This document shows, piece after piece, positions 48,125-58,210 of a stretch of 64,000 nucleotides of DNA. The notes under the pieces were generated by a model. It worked only from the letters and a program-made list of their open reading frames with translations, was not told the DNA's origin and ran no database searches. The translations under genes were made by a program, and so were the position numbers. Origin of the DNA: Chlamydomonas reinhardtii (lineage: Eukaryota > Chlorophyta > Chlorophyceae > Chlamydomonadales > Chlamydomonadaceae); NCBI RefSeq assembly GCF_000002595.2, contig NC_057015.1, positions 8,177,084-8,241,083 of the forward strand, written 5' to 3'. How positions within the stretch are numbered: position 1 is the stretch's first letter; every line of letters starts with the position of its first letter.

Positions 48125-48639
48125 CCCGTCGTAGGACCCCTACGCCCGCTTCAAGCCGTTGCTCGTTAAGCTGCTGGAGGTGTCGTGTCTCCGCCCGAAC
48201 ATCCACGTTCTGTTTCTTCTCGGCGTTCGCCAGATCCGACATTAGCTCCAGGGCCTCCCGCCTCTTCTTCAGGGGCTTGGCACCGGCCGCTAGCGCTGCT
48301 TTGTACTTGGGCAGCAACCGCATGCGCTTAGAGACCCGCTCCTCGAACATGCCCACGAAGTTGCGGTACCTGCCAGTGCATGTACAGCGTAAAGCCGTCA
48401 GCGGCGGTGCAGAGCTTACGGGTCCGAGAAGGGCAGCTATGCCGCACCTGGCCAGGAACTTGCAGGGCTCGTTGTTGTTTTGGAGCATTCCAGTTACATT
48501 ATTTCCCCATAAAAAAACTCTGCACGTTAGTCAGCAACGCCAGCAGGTGGTGGCAGCGCTGGCCAGCTTGTCAGTGGCGGGGGTGGGGAGCCAGGGTGGG
48601 GTGGGGTGGGGCGGGGTGGGGTGAGGTCTCGGCGTCCAG

Positions 48640-48967
48640 AGAGGTGCGGGCGGCGTCCAGCACGGACAGCGGGGCCGGCGCGGCGGCGGCGGACCCATCC
48701 GGGCCCTCCTCGAACGCGCCCTTGAACCATCTGGGAGCCGGAGCGCCAGTGCACAGGGTCACAGGGAGGTGCAAGCGAGGAGCACACGATTTGGAGGTGG
48801 TGCAGGCGCCGTGGGAATTGCCTGGTCTTGTACACGCCACCGCCCGCGCACTGTGCCACACCCACACCCACACCCCCACCCCCACCCCCACCCCCACCCC
48901 CACCCCCACCCCCACCCCCAACCCCCACACCTACACCCACACCCACACCCACACCCACACACCCACC

Positions 48968-49011
<44 letters not shown>

Positions 49012-49391
49012 AAACCAGTCAACAAACCATTCAGCGCGCTCGGAGAGTCCAGGCCTCACCTGAGGGTGGAGTTGCGGGAGGTGATGCCGAGGTGGTAGAA
49101 CTGCTGCAGCAGCGGCACCGCCTCGCCCCCAGGCCTCCTTGCCGTTCTACAGCCGAGGGGCACACGCACCTGGTAGGCATGCAGCGGTGCAAACACACAA
49201 AGCTTAATAAACCCGCATAAAACGCCATTCCCGTTCAACCAGCCCGCAATCGGCTCACGCCCACACGGTTGGCTTCCTACTACCACTTCGCATGGGTTGG
49301 TGCAAGCAACCCACCCCCAATAACTCACAATCGCGGCCTTCCAAGCCGCCAGCTCCTGCTCAAAGCGCCCGCGCCGGCCGGCAGCGCCTTC
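48640..49391 (-). pseudogene. Fragment of a host-like gene next to repeat copy B
   Basis: Three exons with matching phases: 49391-49329 (GRFEQELAAWKAAI), 49169-49060 (GGEAVPLLQQFYHLGITSRN), and one starting at 48730 (RWFKGAFEEGPDGSA, SVLDAARTSLDAE). Splice sites are good (donors GTGAGT and GTGAGG). I do not recognise the family. No further exons are visible upstream, and downstream the reading runs into the end of repeat copy B without a donor, so only an internal piece of a gene is present. It may be a gene cut by the repeat, a piece carried by it, or an assembly join across the nearby gap. Confidence 0.4.
48856..49012. repeat. Compound microsatellite (CCCCCA)n, (CCCACA)n and (CA)n
   Basis: Lies in the intron between the second and third exons of the gene fragment; three successive repeat types grade into one another. 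Confidence 0.95.
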
Positions 49392-50682
49392 CTGGCAGGC
49401 GGCGTGGTGGTGAGGGCGGGCGTGGGGTGCGGTTGGCAACTTCTTACGTCAGCAACTTCTAAAACCTGGAGCTCAGGACCTGTGCCCACGGTGCTCGGGG
49501 ACCTGTGCCTATCAAATATGCGCACAGTTCGGCAGTACGCCGCATTCACCGTGCTTACCGATGTGCCGATTTGCCGCCATCAAACCCTAGGCACCACCGA
49601 AGTGTCGCCGCGGCGAGCCTGTGGTGCGAGAATGTATAATCTAGCGATCCCAGAGCCAGTTGCGATGCTCTGAGGCGCCTGTGGCGGTCATCGGCGGGAC
49701 CTCGCCGAGCTAGGAAGGGCGGTTCCTCCTCCTAGCGAGTTGAATCAAACGCAATTTACAATGATTATCAGCTGGTAAATGCCTATAGGTCTGCCGGATT
49801 AAGACGGCGATCGTCGCGGAGGTTGGGTTCGTGCCGTTCCCTGGTAATGAAAGGGGCGGGTGGAGGTAAAGCCCTGTGGCGGCCAATGCATGCTACGGCA
49901 CCGGTAATGCGAGCAAGTTGGGCCTGAGCGGCCATGCGGACGAGGGTCGAGCGAGAGGTCGTGACGGTGGCTCCAGGGGTTCCCCTGGGTGGCTCCGTGT
50001 TATGCACGTAAGCACGTTGACATGTGACATACTGGTGTGGATATGGCTCTGGGGAGAGGCAGTATTCCAGTGCCGTACATACATCATCATATCTGAGTGT
50101 ACGTGTTTGCAATGGTGCTGTGTGCGCACATCGGTGTCTGCAAAAAGTTGTGCAGCTGTATGCGCACCGTCCTCTCGGGGAGTCACCGCTGCCGGTTTGG
50201 GTCTGCAAAGTTGCGGCTCGCTCCACGTGGAATGTAAGCGTGCCACGTAGTGACTGGCGAATGGACGGTTGGCACATTGCCGTCCGCCAGTCAAATTGCT
50301 GCCCCTTGCTGTTCCCTTTTATTGAGAGAATTGCCCCCGTGGCGGCGGCCGTTCTGCTAATGCATACGGTGCTGGTGCGGCTGTGGTGGCGGAGGCGGCT
50401 GATGGTGCAGCCAGCAGCCGCCTCCGCAGGCACCTCCTTGCGCGGGACGGGGGCCGGATGGACGCTCGTTACCCGATCTGTGTTCCGTCATACCATAAGC
50501 AATTGTACTCATATAAACACCCTCGATTTAGACTTGTTGAAAATACTGACAAGCTTTCGGCGCGGAAAGGGTTCTTCATTTGATTCTCGATTCAACAAGC
50601 CTTGCCGCTTCTCCTTCTATGTGCGCTTACTCTGGGAGGCGTAAAGTTGCTACGGAACCACCAGTAGGCTAGACGGGCAAGA
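49392..50682. other. Intergenic upstream of the orphan gene
   Basis: Moderate GC, no supported gene. Probably contains the promoter and 5' leader of the gene starting at 50683; AT-rich just before it (50500-50590). Confidence 0.5.
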
Positions 50683-53600
50683 ATGGCTCACGCAAGCGGG
50701 CTAGCAGCTCCGACGCTGCCTGCAAGACGCGGGGCAACTAGCGGCTCGATGTCCAGCGCAGCCCTGCTGTATCTCGTGGTGAAGGAGGGAGCTCAGGGCA
50801 CAGCCAAAAGGCTTGCTGTCGCCGTGAAAGTTGTCACGGAGCTGTTGGCACGGAATAGCGTTCAGCTCGGAGGGCTGCTTGGAGCTGCCATTCGACAGCT
50901 GCTGTCAACGAGCCCCGGGAGACTCTTGCTTGCTCTGGGAGCATCAATTCTTTGCATCAGTTGGAAGCTGAGGCGCACAGGCGCGACGGTACAGATGTCG
51001 TCCTCGGTCTCGCTGCTCTTCGGCCTTATCAAGTGGGTGCTAGTGTATGGCAAGCGCGCCGAGGGGGTGACTTTTCGGAACGAGAATCGCGAAACCCTTG
51101 AACCGCCACACGCCGCGGCTGCCGCATCTGAAAGCCACATATGCAACTCTAGTCAAATGGGTACCTGCACAACCGCCCGCCCATGCCCCGGGGCCCCTGA
51201 GTACTGCAGGGTCCAGGGCAATATGGGCGTGCGGCTTGGTCCCGGCGGTTTCGTTAGCGACGACGAGCCGCGGTCAGCACCCACAGACGAGCTCCGTATC
51301 AACTGCCCGCAGGTAAGCTCCGGGCGGCTACAGCGCACATTTCCTCGCAGCAAGGGTTTAGCATAGGCGGCGGGCCAGCGCGCGCGCGGTGCCTCCTGCC
51401 TCCGATCCTTGCGGCGTTGCTACCATACTTCGCTCCCCCCAACCCCGCTGATCCCCTGCACCTGGTTCCTCCTCTCGCCCCCTCGCCGTCTCTCAGGACC
51501 TCAAGGACAGCATCTGCCGCTTCCTCGAGGCGCAGGCTGCGCGCGACCCCTCCGCCATGCCCACCTGGCAGCTGAGCCCACAAAAGCCGCCGCCCGCCCC
51601 CACAGCCGCTTCGGTCGCAGCCGCCGCTGCACCCGCCTCGCAGCCGCCCACGCTGCCGCCGCTGCCGCCACCACAGGCGTTCGCGCCTGCCGGCTGCGTG
51701 CCGTCGCCGCCCACGGATGCGGCGGCGCCGGGCCCCGCCGCTTACCCAGCCTTCAGCTTCGCACACCGCCAGCCCGCGCTCATCGGCCTCCCCAGCAACA
51801 GCGGCGGCGGCACCGCCAGTGCAGTGCCCATCCCGCTGCCCTTTGCCGGGAGCCGCATCGCGGCTGCTGCTGCGCCCGCCGCCGCGCCCGCCTGCTGCTC
51901 GCCGCTGTCGGAGGTGGACGTGCTGCTGATGCTGCCGCCGCCGCCGCCGCCGCTGCCCCCGCTGGCCACCGTGAGGGGGGCCGCCGCGTCCGGCCTGGAC
52001 GAGGAGGGTGAGCGCCGTGACGCTGGAGGTCCGGCGTGAGCGTGCTCGGTGGGGGTGCGGCGGAAGCGTAGGGCTGATGGGGTTGTGTTCACGTGCATGG
52101 GGTGGTGGGAACATGTCCAGGCCCCTCCGCACGGCAGCCCCACCGCCCCGTGTGGGTTGTGATGGGGGAGGCGGGGTGGGGGGTGGGTTGGGTTTCAGCG
52201 AGGACCGGGGGGCACACTGTCTCGCATGCTGACCCGGCCTCAAGGCCACCCCGCGGCAGTGCCGGTACTTGCACCGCTCGGCTCATGTCCTCCCCGATTC
52301 GTCCGGCGGCTCCCTGCGCCGCCTGCCCTCCCCGACGTCGCACTTGCAGAGCCTGGCACGCCGCCTACCACCAAGCCGGCCAGCAGCGCCCTCGCCGCGG
52401 GCATCGCAGCCGCCGCAGCCGCCGTGCCGGCCGCCGCCACACACGCGTCCACGGTCGCGACCAGCAGCGCCGGCAGCTGCGGGTCGCACGGCGACGGCGA
52501 GGGCGAGGGCGGCGACGGCCCCCGCCGCGGCGACGGCTCCTTTGCCGGCACCGCCGCCACGGCGCCGCTGACCGCCAGCAGCTACGCCGGCAGTGGCGCC
52601 GCGGCGACTGCCAGCAGCGTGAGTTCCTGGTCTCGGGCGCCGAGTAGTCGGGCATTAGGGGCAGTGTTCTTTGCTGCAACCTTCGGGGCATGAGGGGCAT
52701 GAGAACACTGCGCTTGCGAGCGTGCCTGAAGGAAACAGCGTGCAGTGTGTGCAGCAGAACCTACTTGTTTCTGGTGACGGGCTTCCCTATCCGCTTCCGA
52801 CATGACGCCCCTTGACCGCCATGCATCGCTGCACACCACCGCGCACCAGCTCGCGCCTCCGACATCACGAGACCTCGCCACCACCAGCCACGTGCATCCA
52901 CGTGTGTGTCCCACACGCAGGTGGCGGGCAGGTCACTGGGCGATTGCGACACGGCCCATGGCGGCAGAGGCGGCCTGGAGGCCTCCCTGGCCTCCACCTC
53001 CGGCGCCGCCGCGCACCCCCCACACGCCCACCACACCTCCTACACCAGCCATGTGCCTCCCCACCACAGCCACGCCGCCGCCGCCGCCGCCACCTCCACC
53101 TACAGTAACAACAGCACGAGCCGCAGCCCGCGGCACTCCTTGGATGCTGCGCCGGCCCAGCACGCAATGCAGCCGCAGACGCGCGGGCCCACCAGCCACT
53201 CCTACGTCCAGTCCGGCCTGCTGGCCTCGCTGGGCCCGGGCGTGGATGAGACGGCCATGGACCCCGGCAGCTACGCCTCGCTGCTGCAGGCCGCCGCCAC
53301 CTACAAGCCCTCCGTGGCTCTGGAGTCGGCGGCCGCCGCCGCCGCCTACGCCGCGCGCGCTGTGGGCAGCCTGGCGGCGGGCGTCACCGAAGCCGTCACG
53401 GACAGCAGCGGCGGCGGGGTTGGTGCTGGTGCTAATGGTGGCGAGGGGAAGGGCAAGGGCAAGTCCCAGGCTCAGCCGCAGCCGCAGTCGCACCCGGTGG
53501 AGGAGGCGGGCGGCGGCGGCGGCGGCAGCAGCAGCAGCACTGGGAAGGCCGGCGGCAAGGCGGGCAAGATGGGCAGCAGCGGCGTGGCCGCGGCGTTAAA

Positions 53601-53820
53601 GGGCGCCGTGTCGGCTGGCGGGCCCCCCAGCACCAGCATCAAGTCGGCGACATCCTCGTCGGCCGCCGGCTCAGCCCGGGGCGCGGCCGGCACTGCCGGG
53701 GCTGCCGCTGGGGCGGCCGGCCTGAAGAAGAGCCCCGAGTCAATCCTGGGGCTGAGGAACATCGGCATCGAGGGCTGGCAGGACCGCGCCGGGCAGTGGG
53801 AGCGGCTGCACACCGAGTAG
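50683..53820 (+). CDS. Orphan protein with N-terminal membrane helices and low-complexity tail
   Basis: Four exons: 50683-51312, 51497-52007, 52350-52618, 52921-53820; 2310 nt, 769 residues, phases consistent. Not recognised. Residues 25-140 are non-repetitive: an amphipathic stretch (LLYLVVKEGAQGTAKRLAVA) and hydrophobic helices RLLLALGASILCISWKL and SVSLLFGLIKWVLVYG, so probably anchored in a membrane. Residues 141-210 include several Cys. Exon 2 opens with DLKDSICRFLEAQAARDPSA and then turns Pro/Ala-rich; exons 3-4 are Ala/Ser/Gly-rich. The final 25 residues (ESILGLRNIGIEGWQDRAGQ, WERLHTE) are again ordered and may be a short binding motif. Base composition matches its neighbours. Probably a volvocine-specific gene. 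Confidence 0.65.
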
Positions 53821-55637
53821 GTAGTAGGAGGGGTGGTGGCACAGGGCTGTGCAGCCTCTCCCTCCAAGCCGGGCAGTGGGAAGTGGGAATGGCTGCACAT
53901 GCGCAGGGGTGGTGTGGGCGGCACAGGCAGGGGCTGGTCGCGAGGGGAAGGGGGGCGGCGGTGGACGGGAAGGGGGCTGCGTGTGCCCTGTGTGGCCTGG
54001 CACCGGGGTGTGTGGGTGGTTGCTTGGGTTTGGGTGCTCTCAATGCTGTTGTGGGTGGCTGTCCAGAAGTGAATTGCGTTGTGGGCAGCGGCAGTGTCAC
54101 GTATGCCGAGGATACCTCAACGTTAGTGGTAGCTGGCGGGCGCCGGTGGGCGAGGCCGGGAGGATGCATAATTGCATATCCAGGAGACACGGGACGTTCA
54201 GACGCAAATTGATAGGTTGGAGAGGCGAATTGTCATACCCTGTTGTGCTCGCTCCGCGATGAGCGCTGCTTGGGGCGTGCCTGGTGCCTGTTTGCGGCAG
54301 GCCCATACAGTGTGCGCTTGGTGCCAACATTTGGCGCAAGCAGTTGAGCGGAGCGGTTGCAAGTTTGGTCGGCACTCAGTCATGTGAACCTGGTGAGACT
54401 CACAGGCCTCAGCTGGGGAGCCAAGGCAGCTGATGCCAACTAGTGGGATCGTGGCTGCCTTGTCGCGTAACTTGTCACAGCACTGATTGCGTGCTGCAAT
54501 GAAGCATGTTTGCACACACTGCATTTAGGTTACAGACGATGTGCTTCAACTGTCTGTCACGCAAGCAACAGCTTGCCTGGTCATGCACGTGCTATAGCAA
54601 GACCTCCGCGCCTAAGAATTGATCGCTCGAGGGTTTGTCGCCATGTGGATATGCGGCTAGCAGTAGTAAGCAATAAGGTGCTTGTGTTGTGTGTGAGGGA
54701 ACCTGCCCTAGGATGGAACGAGCCGTGGCGGTCGCATGGCTGCCCCGCCTATCATGTACGTGTTGGTGACGCGTGTGGTAGTGTGCACGTGACGACATGA
54801 AGGTAATCACCTGCGTCCCCGCCCACGTGCGTTGCCGGGCTGTGGGCACTGGGCAGACGGCTAGTGCTGACCGGCTGGGTTACCAAGGTAGGATCGTCCG
54901 GCCCCGGTGTTTGAAACGTTGGGACGGCGCTCATGTTGGAAGGGAAGTGGAATATGGTGCGAGTGGACTGGCGAGTGGAGTTGGCCGGAGGGACTTTTAT
55001 ACCGACAAACGCCCGGGCACGAACGGGCCCAGACAGGCCCAGACCCACCCACCAGGTGCATCCTCGGCTCCCAGGTTTTGACTCCTGAGGTTGCAGCTGG
55101 TGGCGCAGGGCGCAGGGGTGTGTAGCTACAGAAGGCCCGGCTGGCGCACACAAAGAGCACACTCAGTCGGCAGGCCGTGTTATGGCATTCTTGCTGTGAA
55201 ATATGAAGTGGTTCGGCAATGGCAGATACCGTTTTGCAGTTTACACCTGTGAAACGCCAAGCGTGTGCGGCTCCGTCCGCCACACAGAATTACAGAGTCC
55301 TCGCCAGGTTTGATGCAAAGACTAATGCAAGAATCCTTAGGACTGCTCCAACTTGCGGTGTCAGTCTTGTCACAGCACGTGTGACGTCCACTCACAGCGC
55401 CCATACGGCTCTGGTCTTGCAGGTCTTTCCACTGCCTCCCCTATCCCTTGTCAGTTTTGCCTCTTACAGCTTCTGCATCTCTCCCTTCCTCTCACCCCCG
55501 CTCAACGCAGCCACACATGCATGGCACCCTCTCACTCTCAGCAAATCATCCCCGGCGCCCGCGTCCCACCCAACACGCGCATCCAACCCGCCCCTGCACG
55601 CGCCTCACAACCTGCTGCCCACCCCGCCGCCCTCGCC
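53821..55637. other. Intergenic between convergent orphan gene and glutaredoxin
   Basis: Two 3' ends face each other. No gene supported. Minus-strand TGTAA occurs at 55468-55464 and 55294-55290, candidates for the glutaredoxin 3' end, the nearer one 170 nt after its stop. Confidence 0.5.
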
Positions 55638-56810
55638 TCACAAGGCGCCCGCCTCCTGCAGCAGCTTCTCCAGGGTGCCGTTGCTGGCGGCGGCCGCGGT
55701 GTCGTCGCCGCCACCCAGGAACTTGCCGTTGATGAACACGCGCGGAACGGAGCGGCCGCCGGTGATGTCCAGCAGCGCGTCCTGCATGGCGTCGCAGTCG
55801 GCGCGGTTCTCCAGCTGCGGGTGGGGGGGAGAGAGAAGGAGAGGGCGTTGGGAAGGACTGGTTAGCAAGAAGCGAGGGAGGCAGGCAAGGAGGGAGTTGG
55901 GAAGGAGGAGGAGAGGAAGAGGAGGGGAGAGGGGAGGCATGCCGCGGCCAGCGCCAGGCCATCACAGACGCCGCGCGCCGCTGCACTCTCCCTTGGCGAG
56001 GCACAGAGCGCTGTCCAGCCTCCATTGGGCGGCGCAAGCGCCCCGGCCCTTCAGGCCTCGGCCCTCGCCGCGGCATACACCCATGCACGTGCGCCCTCGC
56101 CACCGCGGCCATGACTGGGGACTCACCTCGACGACGGTGTACTTGCCGGCGATGAATTGGTTCAGCGCATTCTTGGCCTTGACGCAGTAGGGGCAGTACG
56201 TTTTGCTGTACACGATCACCTGCGCGGCAGGCGGCGACAGCAACACGTTTAGATTGATGCCCCGGGTGCTGCAAGTGCTGCAGGCGGAGTAATGGCGGGA
56301 TGGCAGTGGGCTTGGAGTCCGCAAGGGCGGCCACACACACCAGGCAGGCCACCCACGAGGGTTGAGAGCCACACGTCTGTGCTTGCAGCCTTGGGGCCCA
56401 CCGTCTATACACCCACAGCCCCCGCTCAATTTACAGAAGCCCCACCCCACCAGGCAGTAACCTAACGTGCCCGCAGCGCGTAGACCAGCATAACGAGCAT
56501 ACACATCGGGCCCTTGGGCCCAAAATACGCAATTGCCCGTTACCATCTGCCAGTCACCCGATTGATCATTGATAGGGGCATATGCACTTGCCTTGTTGCT
56601 GGCGACCGCCTTCTGAATCTCGTTGATGGCCTCCGCCTTGCCCATTGCGCGCGCTGCAGAAGAACCGGAGTTACCCAGGTTTGCTGACTCAGGTTCAGAT
56701 AGGTAAAGGGTCTTGGCCACGCGTTCAGGCGAATGAACAAGCCACAGAATTGCCAAACAGCAAAGAGTCACAAGTATAAGGCGAGTTGTTTCAGCGTTAC
56801 GAATACGCAT
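55638..56810 (-). CDS. GRX: Membrane-anchored CPYC (class I) glutaredoxin
   Basis: Three exons: 56810-56592, 56219-56127, 55814-55638; 489 nt, 162 residues. A glutathione-dependent disulfide reductase. Residues 1-26 hold a hydrophobic helix (LILVTLCCLAILWLV) after MRIRNAETTR, a signal anchor or signal peptide, so the enzyme probably sits in the secretory pathway. The thioredoxin-fold domain begins near KAEAINEIQKAVASNK, then VIVYSKTYCPYCVKAKNAL (dithiol active site CPYC), and VPRVFINGKFLGGGDDT, the cis-Pro and GGxDD glutathione-binding motifs. The C-terminus ends EKLLQEAGAL, normal for the family. Intron 1 uses a GC donor in the ideal context AAG|GCAAGT; the GT reading would not give the conserved junction. 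Confidence 0.93.
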
Positions 56811-57499
56811 GAGAAGGCATGTATCGCCTCAAATAAACTCCAGTGCCAATGTGGCCTGGGCTCGGCCCCATGCAGAGTAGTCTCACGTTATCAGCTCCCT
56901 GCCGCGCCATCCCGCCACCGTCATCCCGCCGCGGCCTCCCTCCGATACGAACGCCCACTCCCCAACTCCAAAACCTAGTCATTTGGGACCCCCTCGATGC
57001 TGAGGGTTTGGACGTGGTTAGGGCCCTTCTCGCCAGCAGCGGCGAGGCACCCCTGGAAGATGAAAGCCCAGCCCTACCCCGCGTGGCCCTTGATTCTCTG
57101 ATGCGATTACAGTTACGGCACAGAACCGCAAGGCGCAAGTGCCCCGCCCTGCCGCGGCCGCTTGTATCGTTCAACATGCCAACTATCAACGTCAGTTGTG
57201 TGTCCATCTGTCTAGGCCCACCACCGCTCAAACCCTCAGTCATCGTGTGGGGGACACGTTTGTGCCACGTTCTAGTCCTGTCTTGTCCGCTCAGGCCTTG
57301 CATGAAGACACCAAGCTGGAACCTCCACCCGCTCAACTGCCTGACATCCACGGCACAAACCTGCATGGCTGCCTGCTTGCCCATGCTGACCACGCCACCC
57401 GCTGCCACGCATCTACTGCCCACACCGCCCCAGCTACGTCCTGATTCCTGAAAGCTGTCTAGCTCCCCAACACAGCACGCATGGCAGCCTGCCGCCGCC
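56811..57499. other. Intergenic: glutaredoxin promoter and 3' flank of the 57.5-kb ORF
   Basis: Nothing coding supported. Minus-strand TGTAA at 57111-57107, 389 nt after the stop of the upstream ORF, is a good candidate shared polyadenylation signal. Confidence 0.5.
57107..57111 (-). terminator. TGTAA polyadenylation signal downstream of the 57.5-58.2 kb ORF
   Basis: TTACA on the + strand. No TGTAA lies in the 18 nt between the two neighbouring reading frames upstream, so both may share this signal. Confidence 0.45.
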
Positions 57500-58192
57500 T
57501 CAGGTGCGCGCCAGCCGCAGCCCCACCACCCACGCGCCCAGCACCGCCGCCGCCGCGATCTTCCGGCCGTCTGCCGCGCTCTGGCCACTGCTGTCACCAG
57601 TCGAGGCGGCGCCGCCACCCGCACCCCCCGCCACAGCGCTAGCCCTGTCACCAGCGGCAGCGCTGACTCCGCCCGCTGCCGCCGCCGGCTGCTGGCGCCG
57701 CCATTTGGACGGCCACAACCAGTGCCGCGCCGCCGCCACCACGCCCGAGCCACGCTGCCGCCAGCGCCGCCACAGCTCCCTCCTCGCCGGCACCAACGGC
57801 GCCGCCGGCGCCTCACCGTTGCCGCCCTGCTGCACCTGCTCCTGCGCCGCCGCCGCGTCTGCGGGCCGTGCCACGGCGCGGCCAGCGGCAGCGGCGGCGG
57901 CGCCGTCAGTGGAGTCCTTGGCCACAGTGGGGTGGCCGCGGGAGCGGCGCCGCCTGCGAGGGCCTCCGTCAGTGCCGGCGCCGCCAGCGCTCTGGCTGCC
58001 GCTGGTGGCGGCTGTGTGGGCACCGCCGCCGCCGCCGCCGCCGCCGTGCTCGTGAGCACCCTGAGATGGATGGGCGCTGCTGTGGCGCGAGTGGTGGTGG
58101 AGGTGGTCCCCGGCGACCTGCATTTGCTCGCGGTGCCTGCGGCGGCCAGTCATGCAGGCAAGCGGCGGCAGTTTATCCGAAAGTCGACTCAT
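57500..58192 (-). CDS. Unknown 230-residue protein, possible second cistron with a C-terminal membrane anchor
   Basis: Intronless frame from ATG (context AACGAAATGAGT) to TGA. Not recognised. The N-terminus MSRLSDKLPPLACMTGRRRH is basic, followed by a His-rich stretch (HLHHHSRHSS), a Gly run, and an Arg/Trp-rich middle (ELWRRWRQRGSGVV, LWPSKWRR). The last 20 residues (KIAAAAVLGAWVVGLRLA) form one hydrophobic helix at the very C-terminus, as in tail-anchored proteins. It starts only 18 nt after the stop of the preceding gene on the same strand, leaving no room for a separate promoter. It may be the second cistron of a bicistronic mRNA, or more 3' exon of the gene before it. Confidence 0.5.
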   Translation of the reverse strand: MSRLSDKLPPLACMTGRRRHREQMQVAGDHLHHHSRHSSAHPSQGAHEHGGGGGGGGAHTAATSGSQSAGGAGTDGGPRRRRRSRGHPTVAKDSTDGAAAAAAGRAVARPADAAAAQEQVQQGGNGEAPAAPLVPARRELWRRWRQRGSGVVAAARHWLWPSKWRRQQPAAAAGGVSAAAGDRASAVAGGAGGGAASTGDSSGQSAADGRKIAAAAVLGAWVVGLRLART

Positions 58193-58210
58193 TTCGTTTA
58201 GCCCAGGACG

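Larger units (their letters stand above)
46012..48580 (-). mobile_element. Unclassified repeated element, copy B (contains assembly gap)
   Basis: Direct repeat of copy A, beginning near GAGGCCCTCGTCC and ending near 48577 where similarity to 42416 stops abruptly. It includes the second reading frame (46807-47433) and part of the first gene. A run of 100 N interrupts it at 48025-48124, so its internal structure cannot be judged. Copies A and B are about 6 kb apart in the same orientation. Confidence 0.6.
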
